A stretch of DNA of 64,000 nucleotides from Streptomyces katrae (GCF_000717655.1 NZ_JNZY01000002.1:434001-498000); one strand, 5' to 3'. Positions 29,220 through 37,507 are shown, numbered from the stretch's first letter. Program-made: numbers and translations. The notes: generated by a model from the sequence alone, not told the origin.

Positions 29220-30155
29220 CTAGCGGACCAGCTTCGTCTGGAGCTTGGCGAGCGTCCGCAGGTCCAGGCCGAGGCCGTCCGTGAGGTAGCCGTAGAAGCT
29301 GCCGTAGTCCGCGGCCAGTTGTGCGGTCGCCGCGTCCAGGTAGTCCTGGCGGACCTCCTGGAGCGGGATCAGCAGGTCCGGGTTCTGCATCCGCCCGGAC
29401 TGCTTCAGGCCCGACCGCACCTGCGCGTCGTACGCGGCGCGGAACGTGTTCGACGCGAGGTAGTCGCGCTCGGCCGTCTCCTCGGGGACGGCCAGGGCGC
29501 GCAGCAGGACGTAACTCATCCAGCTCGTCCGGTCCTTGCCCGAGGTGCAGTGGTACAGGAGCGGGCCCTGGCCGCCGTCCGCGATCTCCCGTACCGTCGC
29601 CGCGAACTGCGCCCGGTTCTCGGGGCTGGTCACGAAGGTGCGGTAGATGTCGCGCATGTAGGCCTCGGCGCGGCCGCCTCCGAGCATCTGCTCCTGCGCG
29701 GCGGGGTCGCCGCTGGAGATCGCGCCGACGAGCGTCCCGTACAGGCCGAGGTCGCTGACGGGGCGGGAGGTGGCGGTGAGCCCGGCGGGCAGCCGGTCGG
29801 CGCCGTCGTACCGGAGCTCCATGGGGATGCGGAAATCGACGACCTTCTTGAGGCCGAGACCGGAGACGGTGGTGATGTCCGCCTGGGTCAGCTTGCTGAG
29901 CGCGTCGGAGCGGTAGACCAGGCCCTGGCGGACCTGACCGCCGGTCCAGGTGCGGTAGCCGCCCAGGTCGCGAACGTTGACCGCGCCCTGGAGGGGGATC
30001 TGGCGAATCGTTTCCGCCTGCTGGTGGTACCGGTCGGCGGCGGTGGCGCCCGACGCTGCCGGCGCGGCGGAGGCGGCGGAGGCGGCGGGCAGGGTGCCGA
30101 GGGCGAGAGCGGAAGCGAGCACCGCGGTCACCAGGCGGATTCGGGCACGGCTCAT
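29220..30155 (-). CDS. Secreted tyrosine-protein phosphatase (PtpB / DSP-like)
   Basis: 311 residues with an N-terminal signal peptide (RLVTAVLASALALGTLPAASA) cleaved near residue 28. The P-loop is HCTSGKDRTSW (CX5R with the GKDR form), as in the PtpB/lipid-and-tyrosine phosphatase family. The upstream NVRDLGGYRTWTGGQVRQG and YRSDALSKL segments are also typical. Exported, so it acts outside the cytosol on phosphoproteins, phosphoinositides or other phosphoesters. Ribosome site CAGGAG at spacing 9. Sits immediately downstream of the ipdC-type operon, on the same strand. Confidence 0.88.
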   Translation of the reverse strand: MSRARIRLVTAVLASALALGTLPAASAASAAPAASGATAADRYHQQAETIRQIPLQGAVNVRDLGGYRTWTGGQVRQGLVYRSDALSKLTQADITTVSGLGLKKVVDFRIPMELRYDGADRLPAGLTATSRPVSDLGLYGTLVGAISSGDPAAQEQMLGGGRAEAYMRDIYRTFVTSPENRAQFAATVREIADGGQGPLLYHCTSGKDRTSWMSYVLLRALAVPEETAERDYLASNTFRAAYDAQVRSGLKQSGRMQNPDLLIPLQEVRQDYLDAATAQLAADYGSFYGYLTDGLGLDLRTLAKLQTKLVR

Positions 30156-30186
30156 CGGTGGCGACTCCTGAGGAGGAGAAGGGGGA

Positions 30187-31326
30187 TCACCCTGGTGGTG
30201 GCAGGGCGTCGAGCGGGTGCGGGTGTTCAGGGTGCGGATGGTGTGGGTGCGCACGTTCGCCGTGCAGGCGTTCCAGCCGTGCCAGCACGGTGTGTGCCTC
30301 GGCCATGACGCGGGCGACGAGCTCCGCACAGGACGGCAGATCCTCGATCACCCCCGCGACCTGGCCTGATGCCATGACGCCGAGGTCCGTACGGCCCTCG
30401 ACCATGGACGCCTTGAGGAGCATGGGGGTGTTCGCGGCGAGCAGGACCTGGCTCCAGGACAGGTCCTTGCCGTGTTTCATCGCGAGGCCGTCGCGCACCA
30501 TCTGCGGCCAGGACAGCCCGGAGAGCCTGCGGAAGGCGGCCGCGTGCCGGACCGCCCGGGCCAGCGCCCGGGTGCGGCCCGCCCGCTCGAGGGACGCGAC
30601 CAGCTCGGTACGCAGCATCCGGTGCGGCAGCCCGTCCACGGCCGTCGTCACGGTGACGTCCTTGACGCCTGCCGCGAGGTACCGGGCCTTGACCGCGTCC
30701 GGGACGGTGGAGTCCGAGGTCAGCAGGAAGCGGGTGCCCATGGCGATGCCCGCAGCCCCGTACGACAGCGCGGCGACCAGCCCGCGGCCGTCGTGGAAGC
30801 CGCCCGCCGCGACCACCGGGATGTCCACCGCATCGACCACCTGGGGCAGCAGTACCGTCGTGGCCACGTCCCCGGTGTGCCCGCCGCCCTCGCCGCCCTG
30901 CACGATCACCGCGTCGGCCCCCCACGCCGCGACCTTCTCGGCGTGCCGCCGGGCCCCGATCGACGGGATCACGACCACACCCGCGTCCTTGAGCTGCGCA
31001 ATCAGCTCCTTCGACGGCGCGAGCGCGAACGAGGCGACCCGTACGCCCTCGTCGATGATCAGCCGGACGCGCTCGGCGGCGTCCCCCGCGTCGGCGCGGA
31101 GGTTGACCCCGAACGGGGCGTCCGTACGGGACCTGACCTCGCGGACCGCCGCACGCAGCTCGTCCACGGTCATCGTCGCCGAGGCCAGGATGCCCAGGGC
31201 GCCCGCGTTGGCGGCGGCCGAGACCAGCCGGGGCCCGGCCACCCAGCCCATGCCCGTCTGCACGATCGGGTGCTCGACACCGACCAGTTTCGTGAACGGC
31301 GTCTGCACCGACATCGACATCGCCAT
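30187..31326 (-). CDS. ipdC: IpdC-like flavin-dependent oxidoreductase (nitronate monooxygenase family)
   Basis: 379 residues. NMO/2-nitropropane dioxygenase TIM barrel with FMN-binding elements GMGWVAGPRLVSAAANAG, VQGGEGGGHTG and PVVAAGGFHDGRGLVAALSYGA. It matches IpdC by family and by position beside ipdAB and echA20; IpdC acts on a bicyclic HIP-derived CoA ester before hydrolytic ring opening. The C-terminus carries an odd His/Pro-rich tail (HPHHPHPEHPHP), possibly metal-binding. Four bases separate its start from the ipdB stop; three closely spaced in-frame ATG codons make the exact start uncertain. Confidence 0.82.
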   Translation of the reverse strand: MAMSMSVQTPFTKLVGVEHPIVQTGMGWVAGPRLVSAAANAGALGILASATMTVDELRAAVREVRSRTDAPFGVNLRADAGDAAERVRLIIDEGVRVASFALAPSKELIAQLKDAGVVVIPSIGARRHAEKVAAWGADAVIVQGGEGGGHTGDVATTVLLPQVVDAVDIPVVAAGGFHDGRGLVAALSYGAAGIAMGTRFLLTSDSTVPDAVKARYLAAGVKDVTVTTAVDGLPHRMLRTELVASLERAGRTRALARAVRHAAAFRRLSGLSWPQMVRDGLAMKHGKDLSWSQVLLAANTPMLLKASMVEGRTDLGVMASGQVAGVIEDLPSCAELVARVMAEAHTVLARLERLHGERAHPHHPHPEHPHPLDALPPPG

Positions 31327-31330
31327 CGCC

Positions 31331-32068
31331 TCAGACCCGCACTTCCCGGTCGCGCAGCCCCTTCGGGTCGATCACCTCGCGGATCAGCCGCAGCTCCTCG
31401 GCGGTCGGCTCCCGCGTGTACGGGACCTCGCCGGCGACCGCCAGGTCGAACCCGGTGGCCGCCCGGACCTGTTCGACGGTGACGCCCGGGTGGAGCGAGG
31501 CCAGGCGCATCGAGTGGTCCGGACCGGCGAAATCGAAGACCCCGAGATCGCTGACCACCCGCGGGAGCCGGTGGAAGCGGGTCACCCCGGCCGCCTCCGC
31601 CCGGTCGTAGCCCACCCCGCTCACCATGTCGACGCGCTCGACGAACACCCGCGGGGAATGCTTCGGCACCCAGTAACTCACCGGATTGTTCAGGGTGTTG
31701 ACCGGCGCTCCGCGTACCCCGAGGAGCTGACGGGCCGGGCGGGCCCAGTCGCCGATGCAGGAGATGTTCTGGTTGCCGAACCGGTCGATCTGGCTCGCGC
31801 CCATCATCACGTGCCGCCGGCCGCCGGTGACCATCGTCAGGTGGCGGCGGTACGGGAGCCAGCCCTCGGCCTCGCCGCCGAGGCCGACGAGCAGGGCCTC
31901 CCCGTCGGTCAGGAGCAGGTCGGGGGAGAAGGTCCGCTTCGCCAGCCGGGCCCCGAACGACGGGATCAGGCCCATCGGGCTGGCGAGCACCTCGCCGTTG
32001 CCGCGCCAGGCCTCGGCGCAGGCGATCACGCAGTACTCCGCCCGGGAGGCGGCCGTCGCTGTGCTCAC
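31331..32068 (-). CDS. ipdB: IpdB-like CoA-transferase family subunit (ring-cleaving hydrolase beta subunit)
   Basis: 245 residues of the class I CoA-transferase beta-type fold: ASPMGLIPSFGARLAKRTFSP, LLVGLGGEAEGWLPYRR, GGRRHVMMGASQIDRFGNQN and CIGDWARPARQLLGVRG. IpdAB-type proteins work as a hydrolase that opens the last steroid ring of COCHEA-CoA rather than as CoA-transferases. GTG start overlapping the ipdA stop as GTGA, so the two subunits are coupled. A strong GAGGAG site lies just inside the ipdA end. Confidence 0.85.
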   Translation of the reverse strand: MSTATAASRAEYCVIACAEAWRGNGEVLASPMGLIPSFGARLAKRTFSPDLLLTDGEALLVGLGGEAEGWLPYRRHLTMVTGGRRHVMMGASQIDRFGNQNISCIGDWARPARQLLGVRGAPVNTLNNPVSYWVPKHSPRVFVERVDMVSGVGYDRAEAAGVTRFHRLPRVVSDLGVFDFAGPDHSMRLASLHPGVTVEQVRAATGFDLAVAGEVPYTREPTAEELRLIREVIDPKGLRDREVRV

Positions 32069-32916
32069 TTCTGCTCCTCGTGCCAGGTCTGGACGGCCGA
32101 CTGGTAGGCGTGCTCGCTGCCGCCGGACAGGAAGCGGGCGGAGAACTCCGGCCAGGGGGTGGTCGCGTACAGCTTCTGGAAGGCCTCGTCGCGCCCGTGG
32201 TCGGGGACGCAGGAGGTGAAGTGCGCCCCGTTCGGGGTCTCGACGACGCCCGTGACGGAGTGCCGGCTGACCAGCAGGGACTGCGGGGGCCCGGCCTTGG
32301 AGAGCTCGGCGGTCTCCACGAGCTGTTCGCAGGAGAGGTACGCGGCGTCGGCGGCCTCGCAGAACAGGTCGTCGAAGTACGGGTCCGGGCCCAGGTACTG
32401 GCCGTTGCCGAGGCGGTCGGCGCGGTTGAGGTGGACCAGTGCGGCGTCCATGCGCAGGGCGGGGACGGCGACGAGCTCCTCGCCGTCGGCGTAGGGGGAG
32501 GTGATGGTGCGCAGCCCGGGGTTGACCCGCATGACGTCGGATCCGAGGCCGGCGCGGACGGGGAGGAAGGGGAGCCGGTTCGCGGCGGCGTGCAGGCCCC
32601 ACATGAACATGGCCTCGTCGAGCTCGGTGAGGGTGAAGGCGCCGCTTTCGCGGGCCGCCCGGAAATGCGGCTCCAGCGGGATGGAGTCGAGGGTGGCGAA
32701 GGGTGCGACGAGCCTCCGGATCCGGCCGGCTGCCGCGAGCAGGCCGACGTCGGGGCCGCCGTACGAGATCACGGTGAGATCGGTGATCTCGGAACGGAGC
32801 AGTGCCCGCACCAGGGCCATGGGCTTGCGCCGCGACCCCCAGCCGCCGATGCCCAGGGTCATCCCGCTGCGCAGCTGCCCGACCACCTCTTCGGGGGTCA
32901 TCGTCTTGTCGGTCAT
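32065..32916 (-). CDS. ipdA: IpdA-like CoA-transferase family subunit (ring-cleaving hydrolase alpha subunit)
   Basis: 283 residues. The alpha-type CoA-transferase fold is seen in the opening LRSGMTLGIGGWGSRRKPMALVRALLRS, then ISYGGPDVGLLAAAGRIRRLV and DAALVHLNRADRLGNGQYLGPDPYFDDLF. GGWGSRRKPM replaces the usual transferase glycine loop, as I recall for IpdA. Overlaps the EchA20-like gene upstream as ATGA and ipdB downstream as GTGA, forming one operon echA20-ipdA-ipdB-ipdC. Confidence 0.87.
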   Translation of the reverse strand: MTDKTMTPEEVVGQLRSGMTLGIGGWGSRRKPMALVRALLRSEITDLTVISYGGPDVGLLAAAGRIRRLVAPFATLDSIPLEPHFRAARESGAFTLTELDEAMFMWGLHAAANRLPFLPVRAGLGSDVMRVNPGLRTITSPYADGEELVAVPALRMDAALVHLNRADRLGNGQYLGPDPYFDDLFCEAADAAYLSCEQLVETAELSKAGPPQSLLVSRHSVTGVVETPNGAHFTSCVPDHGRDEAFQKLYATTPWPEFSARFLSGGSEHAYQSAVQTWHEEQK

Positions 32917-33701
32917 GAGCGCTCCTTCCCTGCAAGCTCTCCCTCTGCAAGTTCTCCCTCTGCGGGCTCTCCGAAGGCGGCGCGGACCCGGTCGGCGACC
33001 CCGCTGAGGTTGGCCTCGAAGGTGAACCCCTGCTCGAAGCGGTAGCTGCGCCGTACGTCGACGGGGTCGATGCCGTTGATGGCCGCCTTGGCCAGCCGGA
33101 TGAGGTAGCCGTCCTTCCGGGCGATCTCGGCGGCGAGTTCGAGGGCCGCCGCCCGCAGCCCCGCACGCGGCACCACCCGCCACACCGAGCCGTGCGCGTG
33201 CAGTTCCGCGGCGGTGGCGGTGCGCGAGGTGTAGTAGAGGGCGCGCATCAGGTGCTGGGGGACCAGGCGGGCCAGGTGGGTGGCGGCGCCGAGGGCGCCC
33301 CGGTCGAGCTCCGGCAGTCCGAAGGCCGCGTCCTCGCTCGCCACGATCGCGTCGGCGTTGCCGACGAGGCCGATGCCGCCGCCCAGGCAGAACCCGTGCA
33401 CGGCCGCGATGACGGGCACCTCGCACTCGTAGACGGCGGCGAAGGCCTCGTAGCAGCCGCGGTTCGCGCCGATGAGCGCCGCGTGGCCGGTGTCGCGCTG
33501 CATCTCCTTGATGTCGACGCCGGCGTTGAAGCCGCGGCCCTCGGCGGCCAGCACGACACACCGGGCCTCCGGGTCGCGGCCGGCCGCGCGCAGGGCGTCG
33601 GCGAGGTCGTACCAGCCCTGCACGGGAAGCGCGTTGACGGGTGGGAAGTCGACGGTGACCAGTGCGATGCCCTTGCCGGGGCTTGAGGTGGAGACACCCA
33701 T
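32913..33701 (-). CDS. echA20: EchA20-like enoyl-CoA hydratase/isomerase family enzyme
   Basis: 262 residues of the crotonase superfamily: oxyanion-hole segments GRGFNAGVDIKEMQ and HGFCLGGGIGLVGNADAIVAS, plus FGLPELDRGALGAATHLARL. In mycobacteria EchA20 hydrolytically opens the first of the two remaining steroid rings (HIEC-CoA to COCHEA-CoA). Start chosen at the ATG (MGVSTSSP); a further upstream ATG falls inside the operator palindrome and lacks a ribosome site. The C-terminus carries a short AEGELAEGELAG duplication. First gene of the minus-strand operon. Confidence 0.85.
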   Translation of the reverse strand: MGVSTSSPGKGIALVTVDFPPVNALPVQGWYDLADALRAAGRDPEARCVVLAAEGRGFNAGVDIKEMQRDTGHAALIGANRGCYEAFAAVYECEVPVIAAVHGFCLGGGIGLVGNADAIVASEDAAFGLPELDRGALGAATHLARLVPQHLMRALYYTSRTATAAELHAHGSVWRVVPRAGLRAAALELAAEIARKDGYLIRLAKAAINGIDPVDVRRSYRFEQGFTFEANLSGVADRVRAAFGEPAEGELAEGELAGKERS

Positions 33702-33719
33702 GAGAGGATCAGCTACCTT

Positions 33720-33739
33720 TCCACCAAACATTTGTTAGG
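33720..33739. promoter_or_regulatory. Candidate KstR2 operator, echA20/SDR promoter region
   Basis: TCCACCAAACATTTGTTAGG lies in the 60-base interval between divergent echA20-like and SDR genes. It is 17/20 identical to the reverse complement of the site at 24086-24105. Its core fits the KstR2 consensus with two substitutions. Confidence 0.72.
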
Positions 33740-33761
33740 TGAGGAAGGAAGGTAGCAGCCC

Positions 33762-34526
33762 ATGGAGCTCGACGGGAGGGTTGTCGTCGTCACCGGCGGA
33801 ACCCGTGGCGTCGGCGCCGGCATCGCCCGGTCGTTCCTCGAAGCGGGCGCGCAGGTCGTCGTCTGCGCGCGCCGCCCGCCGCCCGAAGCGGTGTGCGCGG
33901 GCGGGCGCACCGCCTCGTTCACCGCGCTTGACCTGCGCGATCCGGCCGCCGTACAGGAGTTCTTCGATGCGGTCGGGCGCCGGTACGGGCGGCTCGACTG
34001 CCTGGTGAACAACGCGGGCGGAACCCCGTACCGGCCGCTGGGGGAGGGCGGGGCGCAGCGGCACGCGCGGATCGTCGAGCTGAACCTGGTGGCGCCGATG
34101 ACGGCCTCGCTGGCGGCGTACCCGCTGCTGCGCGAGGCGCACGGCTCGGTGGTGATGGTCGGCAGCGTCAGCGGGACCCGGCCCTCGCCCGGGACGGCCG
34201 CGTACGGGGCGGCGAAGGCGGGACTGGAGAGCCTGGCCCGGTCCATGGCCGTGGAATGGGCGCCCGAGGTACGGGTGAACTCGCTCGTGCTGGGCATGGT
34301 GCGCACCGAGCTCGCGCACCTGCACTACGGGGACGAGGCGGGGATCGCGGCCGTGGGCGCGACGGTCCCGCTGGGCAGGCTGGCGGAGCCCGCGGACGTC
34401 GGGGCGGCGGCGGTGTTTCTGGCCTCCGGCCGGGCGGGGTATGTCAGCGGGGCGAGCCTGCTCGTGCACGGGGGCGGGGAGCGCCCGGCATTTCTGGATG
34501 CGGCAACGGTCAACAGGGAGAGTTGA
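33762..34526 (+). CDS. Short-chain dehydrogenase of the ipd cluster (Rv3549c-like)
   Basis: 254 residues. SDR motifs TGGTRGVG, NNAGG, GSVSG and YGAAKAG with catalytic Ser/Tyr/Lys in place. The position beside an echA20-like gene, and directly before a second SDR of Rv3548c type, reproduces the mycobacterial order Rv3548c-Rv3549c-echA20. The exact oxidation step is not known to me. Ribosome site GGAAGG upstream at spacing ~9. Confidence 0.8.
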   Translation: MELDGRVVVVTGGTRGVGAGIARSFLEAGAQVVVCARRPPPEAVCAGGRTASFTALDLRDPAAVQEFFDAVGRRYGRLDCLVNNAGGTPYRPLGEGGAQRHARIVELNLVAPMTASLAAYPLLREAHGSVVMVGSVSGTRPSPGTAAYGAAKAGLESLARSMAVEWAPEVRVNSLVLGMVRTELAHLHYGDEAGIAAVGATVPLGRLAEPADVGAAAVFLASGRAGYVSGASLLVHGGGERPAFLDAATVNRES

Positions 34527-34527
34527 G

Positions 34528-35436
34528 ATGGGACTTGCCGAGGGTCGTGTGGTCATCGTGACGGGCGCGGGGCGGGGGCTGGGCCGGGCCCACGCACTGG
34601 CCTTCGCGGCGGAGGGGGCGAAGGTCGTCGTCAACGACCTGGGCGTGGGCCTGGACGGGCAGCCGGGGGAGGACAGTCCGGCCGGGCAGGTGGTCGCGGA
34701 GATCCGGGCGCTGGGCGGCGAGGCGGTGGCGCACGGCGAGGACATCGCGTCGCCCGAGGGCGCGTCCTCGCTGGTCGGGGCGGCCCTGTCGGCGTTCGGC
34801 CGGCTGGACACGCTGGTCAACAACGCCGGGTTCCTGCGGGACCGGATGCTGGTGAACCTGGAGGAGGCGGACTGGGACGCGGTGATGCGGGTGCACCTGA
34901 AGGGGCACTTCCTGCCGCTGAAGTACGCCGCGGCGCACTGGCGGGCCGAGGCGAAGGCGGGCCGTCCGGTGGCGGCGCGGGTCGTCAACACCTCTTCGGG
35001 GGCGGGGCTGCTGGGCTCGGTCGGGCAGGGCAACTACAGCGCGGCCAAGGCCGGCATCCTCGGCATGACGCTGGTCGCGGCGGCGGAGATGGGCCGGTAC
35101 GGGGTCCAGGTCAACGCGATCGCCCCGGCGGCGCGGACTCGGATGACGGAGCAGACGTTCGCCGGGACGATGGCGGCGCCGGGGGAGGGCGGCTTCGACG
35201 CGATGGCCCCGGAGAACGTGTCGCCGCTGGTGGTGTGGCTGGGCTCGGACGCCTCGGCGGGGGTCACGGGCCGGGTCTTCGAGGCGGAGGGCGGCCGGAT
35301 CACGGTGATGGAGGGCTGGCGCCCCGGCCCGACGGCGGACCGCGGGGCCCGCTGGACCCCGGCCGAGGCGGGCGAGACGGCGACGAAACTCCTCGCGGAA
35401 TCCGAGCCCCCGCACCCGGTCTACGGAGCCGGGTAG
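34528..35436 (+). CDS. Short-chain dehydrogenase of the ipd cluster (Rv3548c-like)
   Basis: 302 residues, longer than a basic SDR because of a C-terminal extension (GGRITVMEGWRPGPTADRG onward). The core has TGAGRGLGRAHALAFAAEGA, VVVNDLGVGLDG, NNAGFLRDRMLVNL, VNTSSGAGLLGS and YSAAKAGILG. This group includes hydroxyacyl-CoA dehydrogenases of the MFE-2 type. The start is one base after the previous stop, with GGGAGAG before it, so it is cotranscribed with the first SDR. It converges on marR with 13 bases between. Confidence 0.85.
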   Translation: MGLAEGRVVIVTGAGRGLGRAHALAFAAEGAKVVVNDLGVGLDGQPGEDSPAGQVVAEIRALGGEAVAHGEDIASPEGASSLVGAALSAFGRLDTLVNNAGFLRDRMLVNLEEADWDAVMRVHLKGHFLPLKYAAAHWRAEAKAGRPVAARVVNTSSGAGLLGSVGQGNYSAAKAGILGMTLVAAAEMGRYGVQVNAIAPAARTRMTEQTFAGTMAAPGEGGFDAMAPENVSPLVVWLGSDASAGVTGRVFEAEGGRITVMEGWRPGPTADRGARWTPAEAGETATKLLAESEPPHPVYGAG

Positions 35437-35449
35437 CCGGGGCGCCGGG

Positions 35450-35923
35450 TCAGGACTCCGACAGCCGGGCCGCCGCGCGCAGTTGGCGGGCGTTGGAGCC
35501 CTGGAGGAAGCGGATCACCGTCTCCAGCTCCGCCGTCGTGAACTCCTCGCACAGCTCCGCGACCTCACGGGCCCAATCCTCGAACACCGGCCGGATCTCC
35601 GCCAGCCGCTCCGGCAGCGCCTCCACCAGGACCCGCCGCTTGTCCGTCGGGTGCTTGACCCGGCGGACACAGCCCTTGCGCTCCAGCCGGTCGACCAGGC
35701 CCGTCACGGAGGCCGGGGCCAGTCCCGAGTGCTGGGACAGCTCCTTCGCCGTGAGCGGGCCGCGCCGCATGAGCAGGTCCAGGGTCTTCGTCTCGGTGGC
35801 GCTGAGCCCCTGCTTGGCGGCGGCGGCCTCGTGGAACACCACGGTCGCCGCACTCGTCTCACGGCCCGTGCGGTTCAGCTCGGCCAGTACCGCTTCCCGG
35901 CGGGGGTCCGTCTCGTCGCTCAT
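35450..35923 (-). CDS. MarR-family transcriptional regulator
   Basis: 157 residues from the ATG; a GTG three codons upstream is possible. Winged helix: LSATETKTLDLLMRRGPLTAKELSQHSGLAPASVTGLVDRLERKG, then the wing VRRVKHPTDKRRVLVEA. Divergent from an MFS exporter; two similar 20-base palindromes sit between them, so it almost certainly represses itself and the pump, with relief by an unknown drug-like ligand. Confidence 0.9.
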   Translation of the reverse strand: MSDETDPRREAVLAELNRTGRETSAATVVFHEAAAAKQGLSATETKTLDLLMRRGPLTAKELSQHSGLAPASVTGLVDRLERKGCVRRVKHPTDKRRVLVEALPERLAEIRPVFEDWAREVAELCEEFTTAELETVIRFLQGSNARQLRAAARLSES

Positions 35924-35943
35924 GGCACCCACCGTACCAAGTG

Positions 35944-35963
35944 TTTAGTTCGGGCGAACGAAA
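35944..35963. promoter_or_regulatory. MarR operator, marR-proximal
   Basis: TTTAGTTCGGGCGAACGAAA, a 9-2-9 inverted repeat with one mismatch, 21 bases upstream of the marR start. Confidence 0.8.
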
Positions 35964-35995
35964 GAGTTGCGCTCACGCGTGCCGCCGTGTCAGTC

Positions 35996-36015
35996 TTTCG
36001 TTCGTCCGAACGAAA
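35996..36015. promoter_or_regulatory. MarR operator, MFS-proximal
   Basis: TTTCGTTCGTCCGAACGAAA, a perfect 9-2-9 inverted repeat whose centre is 52 bases (about five helical turns) from the first operator. It overlaps the probable core promoter of the exporter gene. Confidence 0.85.
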
Positions 36016-36031
36016 TACTTTGGAGCCCGCC

Positions 36032-37507
36032 ATGCCCGCGCCCTCGCCCGTGCCCCTGCCCGCGCCCGTGCCTGCCGCCCCCCATCCACGCCGCTGGGCC
36101 GCCGCCGTCGTCATGATGGCCGCCGCGCTGATGGACCTGCTCGACGTGACCATCGTCAACGTCGCCATCCCCTCCGTCGGCCGCGACCTGCACGCCTCAC
36201 AGAGTGCCCTGCAGTGGCTCGTCTCCGCCTACCTCCTCGGCTTCGCCGCCACCCTGATCGTCTCCGGGCACCTCGGCGACCGGTACGGCCGCAAGGCCCT
36301 CTTCCTGGCCGGGACCGCCGGATTCGGGCTCGCCAGCCTCGGCTGCGGCATCGCCCAGAGCCCCGGCCAGCTGATCGCCGCCCGCGCCGTGCAGGGCGTC
36401 ATGGCCGCCCTGCTGATGCCCCAGGTGCTCGGCTCCTTCCGCACCCTGTTCCAGGGCAAGGAGCGCGGCGCCGTCTTCGGGATGTACGGCGCCGTCGCCG
36501 GCTTCGCCTCCGCCGTCGGACTGCTGCTCGGCGGTCTGCTCACCGACGCCGACCTGTTCGGCTGGGGCTGGCGGTCCGTCTTCCTCGTCAACGTGCCCGT
36601 CGCCCTGGCCGCCTGCGTGGCCGGAGCCGTCCTGGTCCCCGCCACCCGTGAACGCGGCGCCGGCCGCCCCGACCTGGCCGGCAGCCTCGTCCTCGCCGGC
36701 GCCCTGATCGCCGTCGTGCTGCCGCTCGTCCAGGGCGAGGCGGGCGGCTGGCCGCTGTGGGGCTGGCTGTGCCTGGCCGCCGGGGTCCTCGCCGTCATCG
36801 GCCTCGGTGTCCTCGAAGCCCGCCGGCGCGGCACGGCGACCGTACCGCTGCTGCCCGCCCGCGCCTTCCGGCTCCCCGCCTTCTCCGTCGGCCTCGCCGT
36901 CCAACTGCTCTTCGCCGTCGGCATGCAGGGCTTCTTCCTGGTCTTCGCGATCTGGCTGCAGGGCGGCGAGGGCTACACCCCGATGCAGGCCGGCGTGCTC
37001 ACCGTCGCCTTCTCCGCCGGCGGCTTCCTGACCGCCCCCGTCGCCGACACCCTCGCCGTCCGCTTCGGCCGCCTCGTGCTCGCCGCCGGCGCGCTGCTCA
37101 TGGCAGGCGGCTTCGCCGGGGTCTGGTACGCCGTCTCCGCCTCCACCGCCGCGCACACCGGGGCCTGGCCGCTCGTCCCCGGCCTGCTCGTCGCGGGCGC
37201 CGGACTCGGCTTCCTGGTCGTGCCGTTGGTCAACGTCGTCCTGTCCGCCGTCCCCGCCGACATCGCGGGCGGAGCCTCAGGGATCTTCTCCACCGCCCAG
37301 CAGTTCGGCGGAGCCCTGGGCGCGGCCGTCATCGGCAGCGTCTTCTTCGGCGCCCTCGCCGACGGCGGCCCCACGCACGCACTGACCACCGCCATGCCCT
37401 GGGTGACCGCCGGATTCCTGCTCAGCGCCGTACTCTGCCTGGCCCTGCCGCGCACGGCGGTGTCCCCCGGACCGGCGCTCTCGGACGCCGAACCGGTCCC
37501 GGCGTAA
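36032..37507 (+). CDS. MFS multidrug exporter, DHA2 family (14 TM)
   Basis: 491 residues. DHA2 signatures: LDVTIVNVAIPSVGRDL in TM1, LVSAYLLGFAATLIVSGHLGDRYGRKALF (motif A), motif C-like GMYGAVAGFASAVGLLLGGLL, and about 14 hydrophobic segments. Proton-driven efflux of a drug or metabolite across the cell membrane. Start at the ATG behind GGAG at spacing ~7. Controlled by the divergent MarR protein. Confidence 0.92.
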   Translation: MPAPSPVPLPAPVPAAPHPRRWAAAVVMMAAALMDLLDVTIVNVAIPSVGRDLHASQSALQWLVSAYLLGFAATLIVSGHLGDRYGRKALFLAGTAGFGLASLGCGIAQSPGQLIAARAVQGVMAALLMPQVLGSFRTLFQGKERGAVFGMYGAVAGFASAVGLLLGGLLTDADLFGWGWRSVFLVNVPVALAACVAGAVLVPATRERGAGRPDLAGSLVLAGALIAVVLPLVQGEAGGWPLWGWLCLAAGVLAVIGLGVLEARRRGTATVPLLPARAFRLPAFSVGLAVQLLFAVGMQGFFLVFAIWLQGGEGYTPMQAGVLTVAFSAGGFLTAPVADTLAVRFGRLVLAAGALLMAGGFAGVWYAVSASTAAHTGAWPLVPGLLVAGAGLGFLVVPLVNVVLSAVPADIAGGASGIFSTAQQFGGALGAAVIGSVFFGALADGGPTHALTTAMPWVTAGFLLSAVLCLALPRTAVSPGPALSDAEPVPA

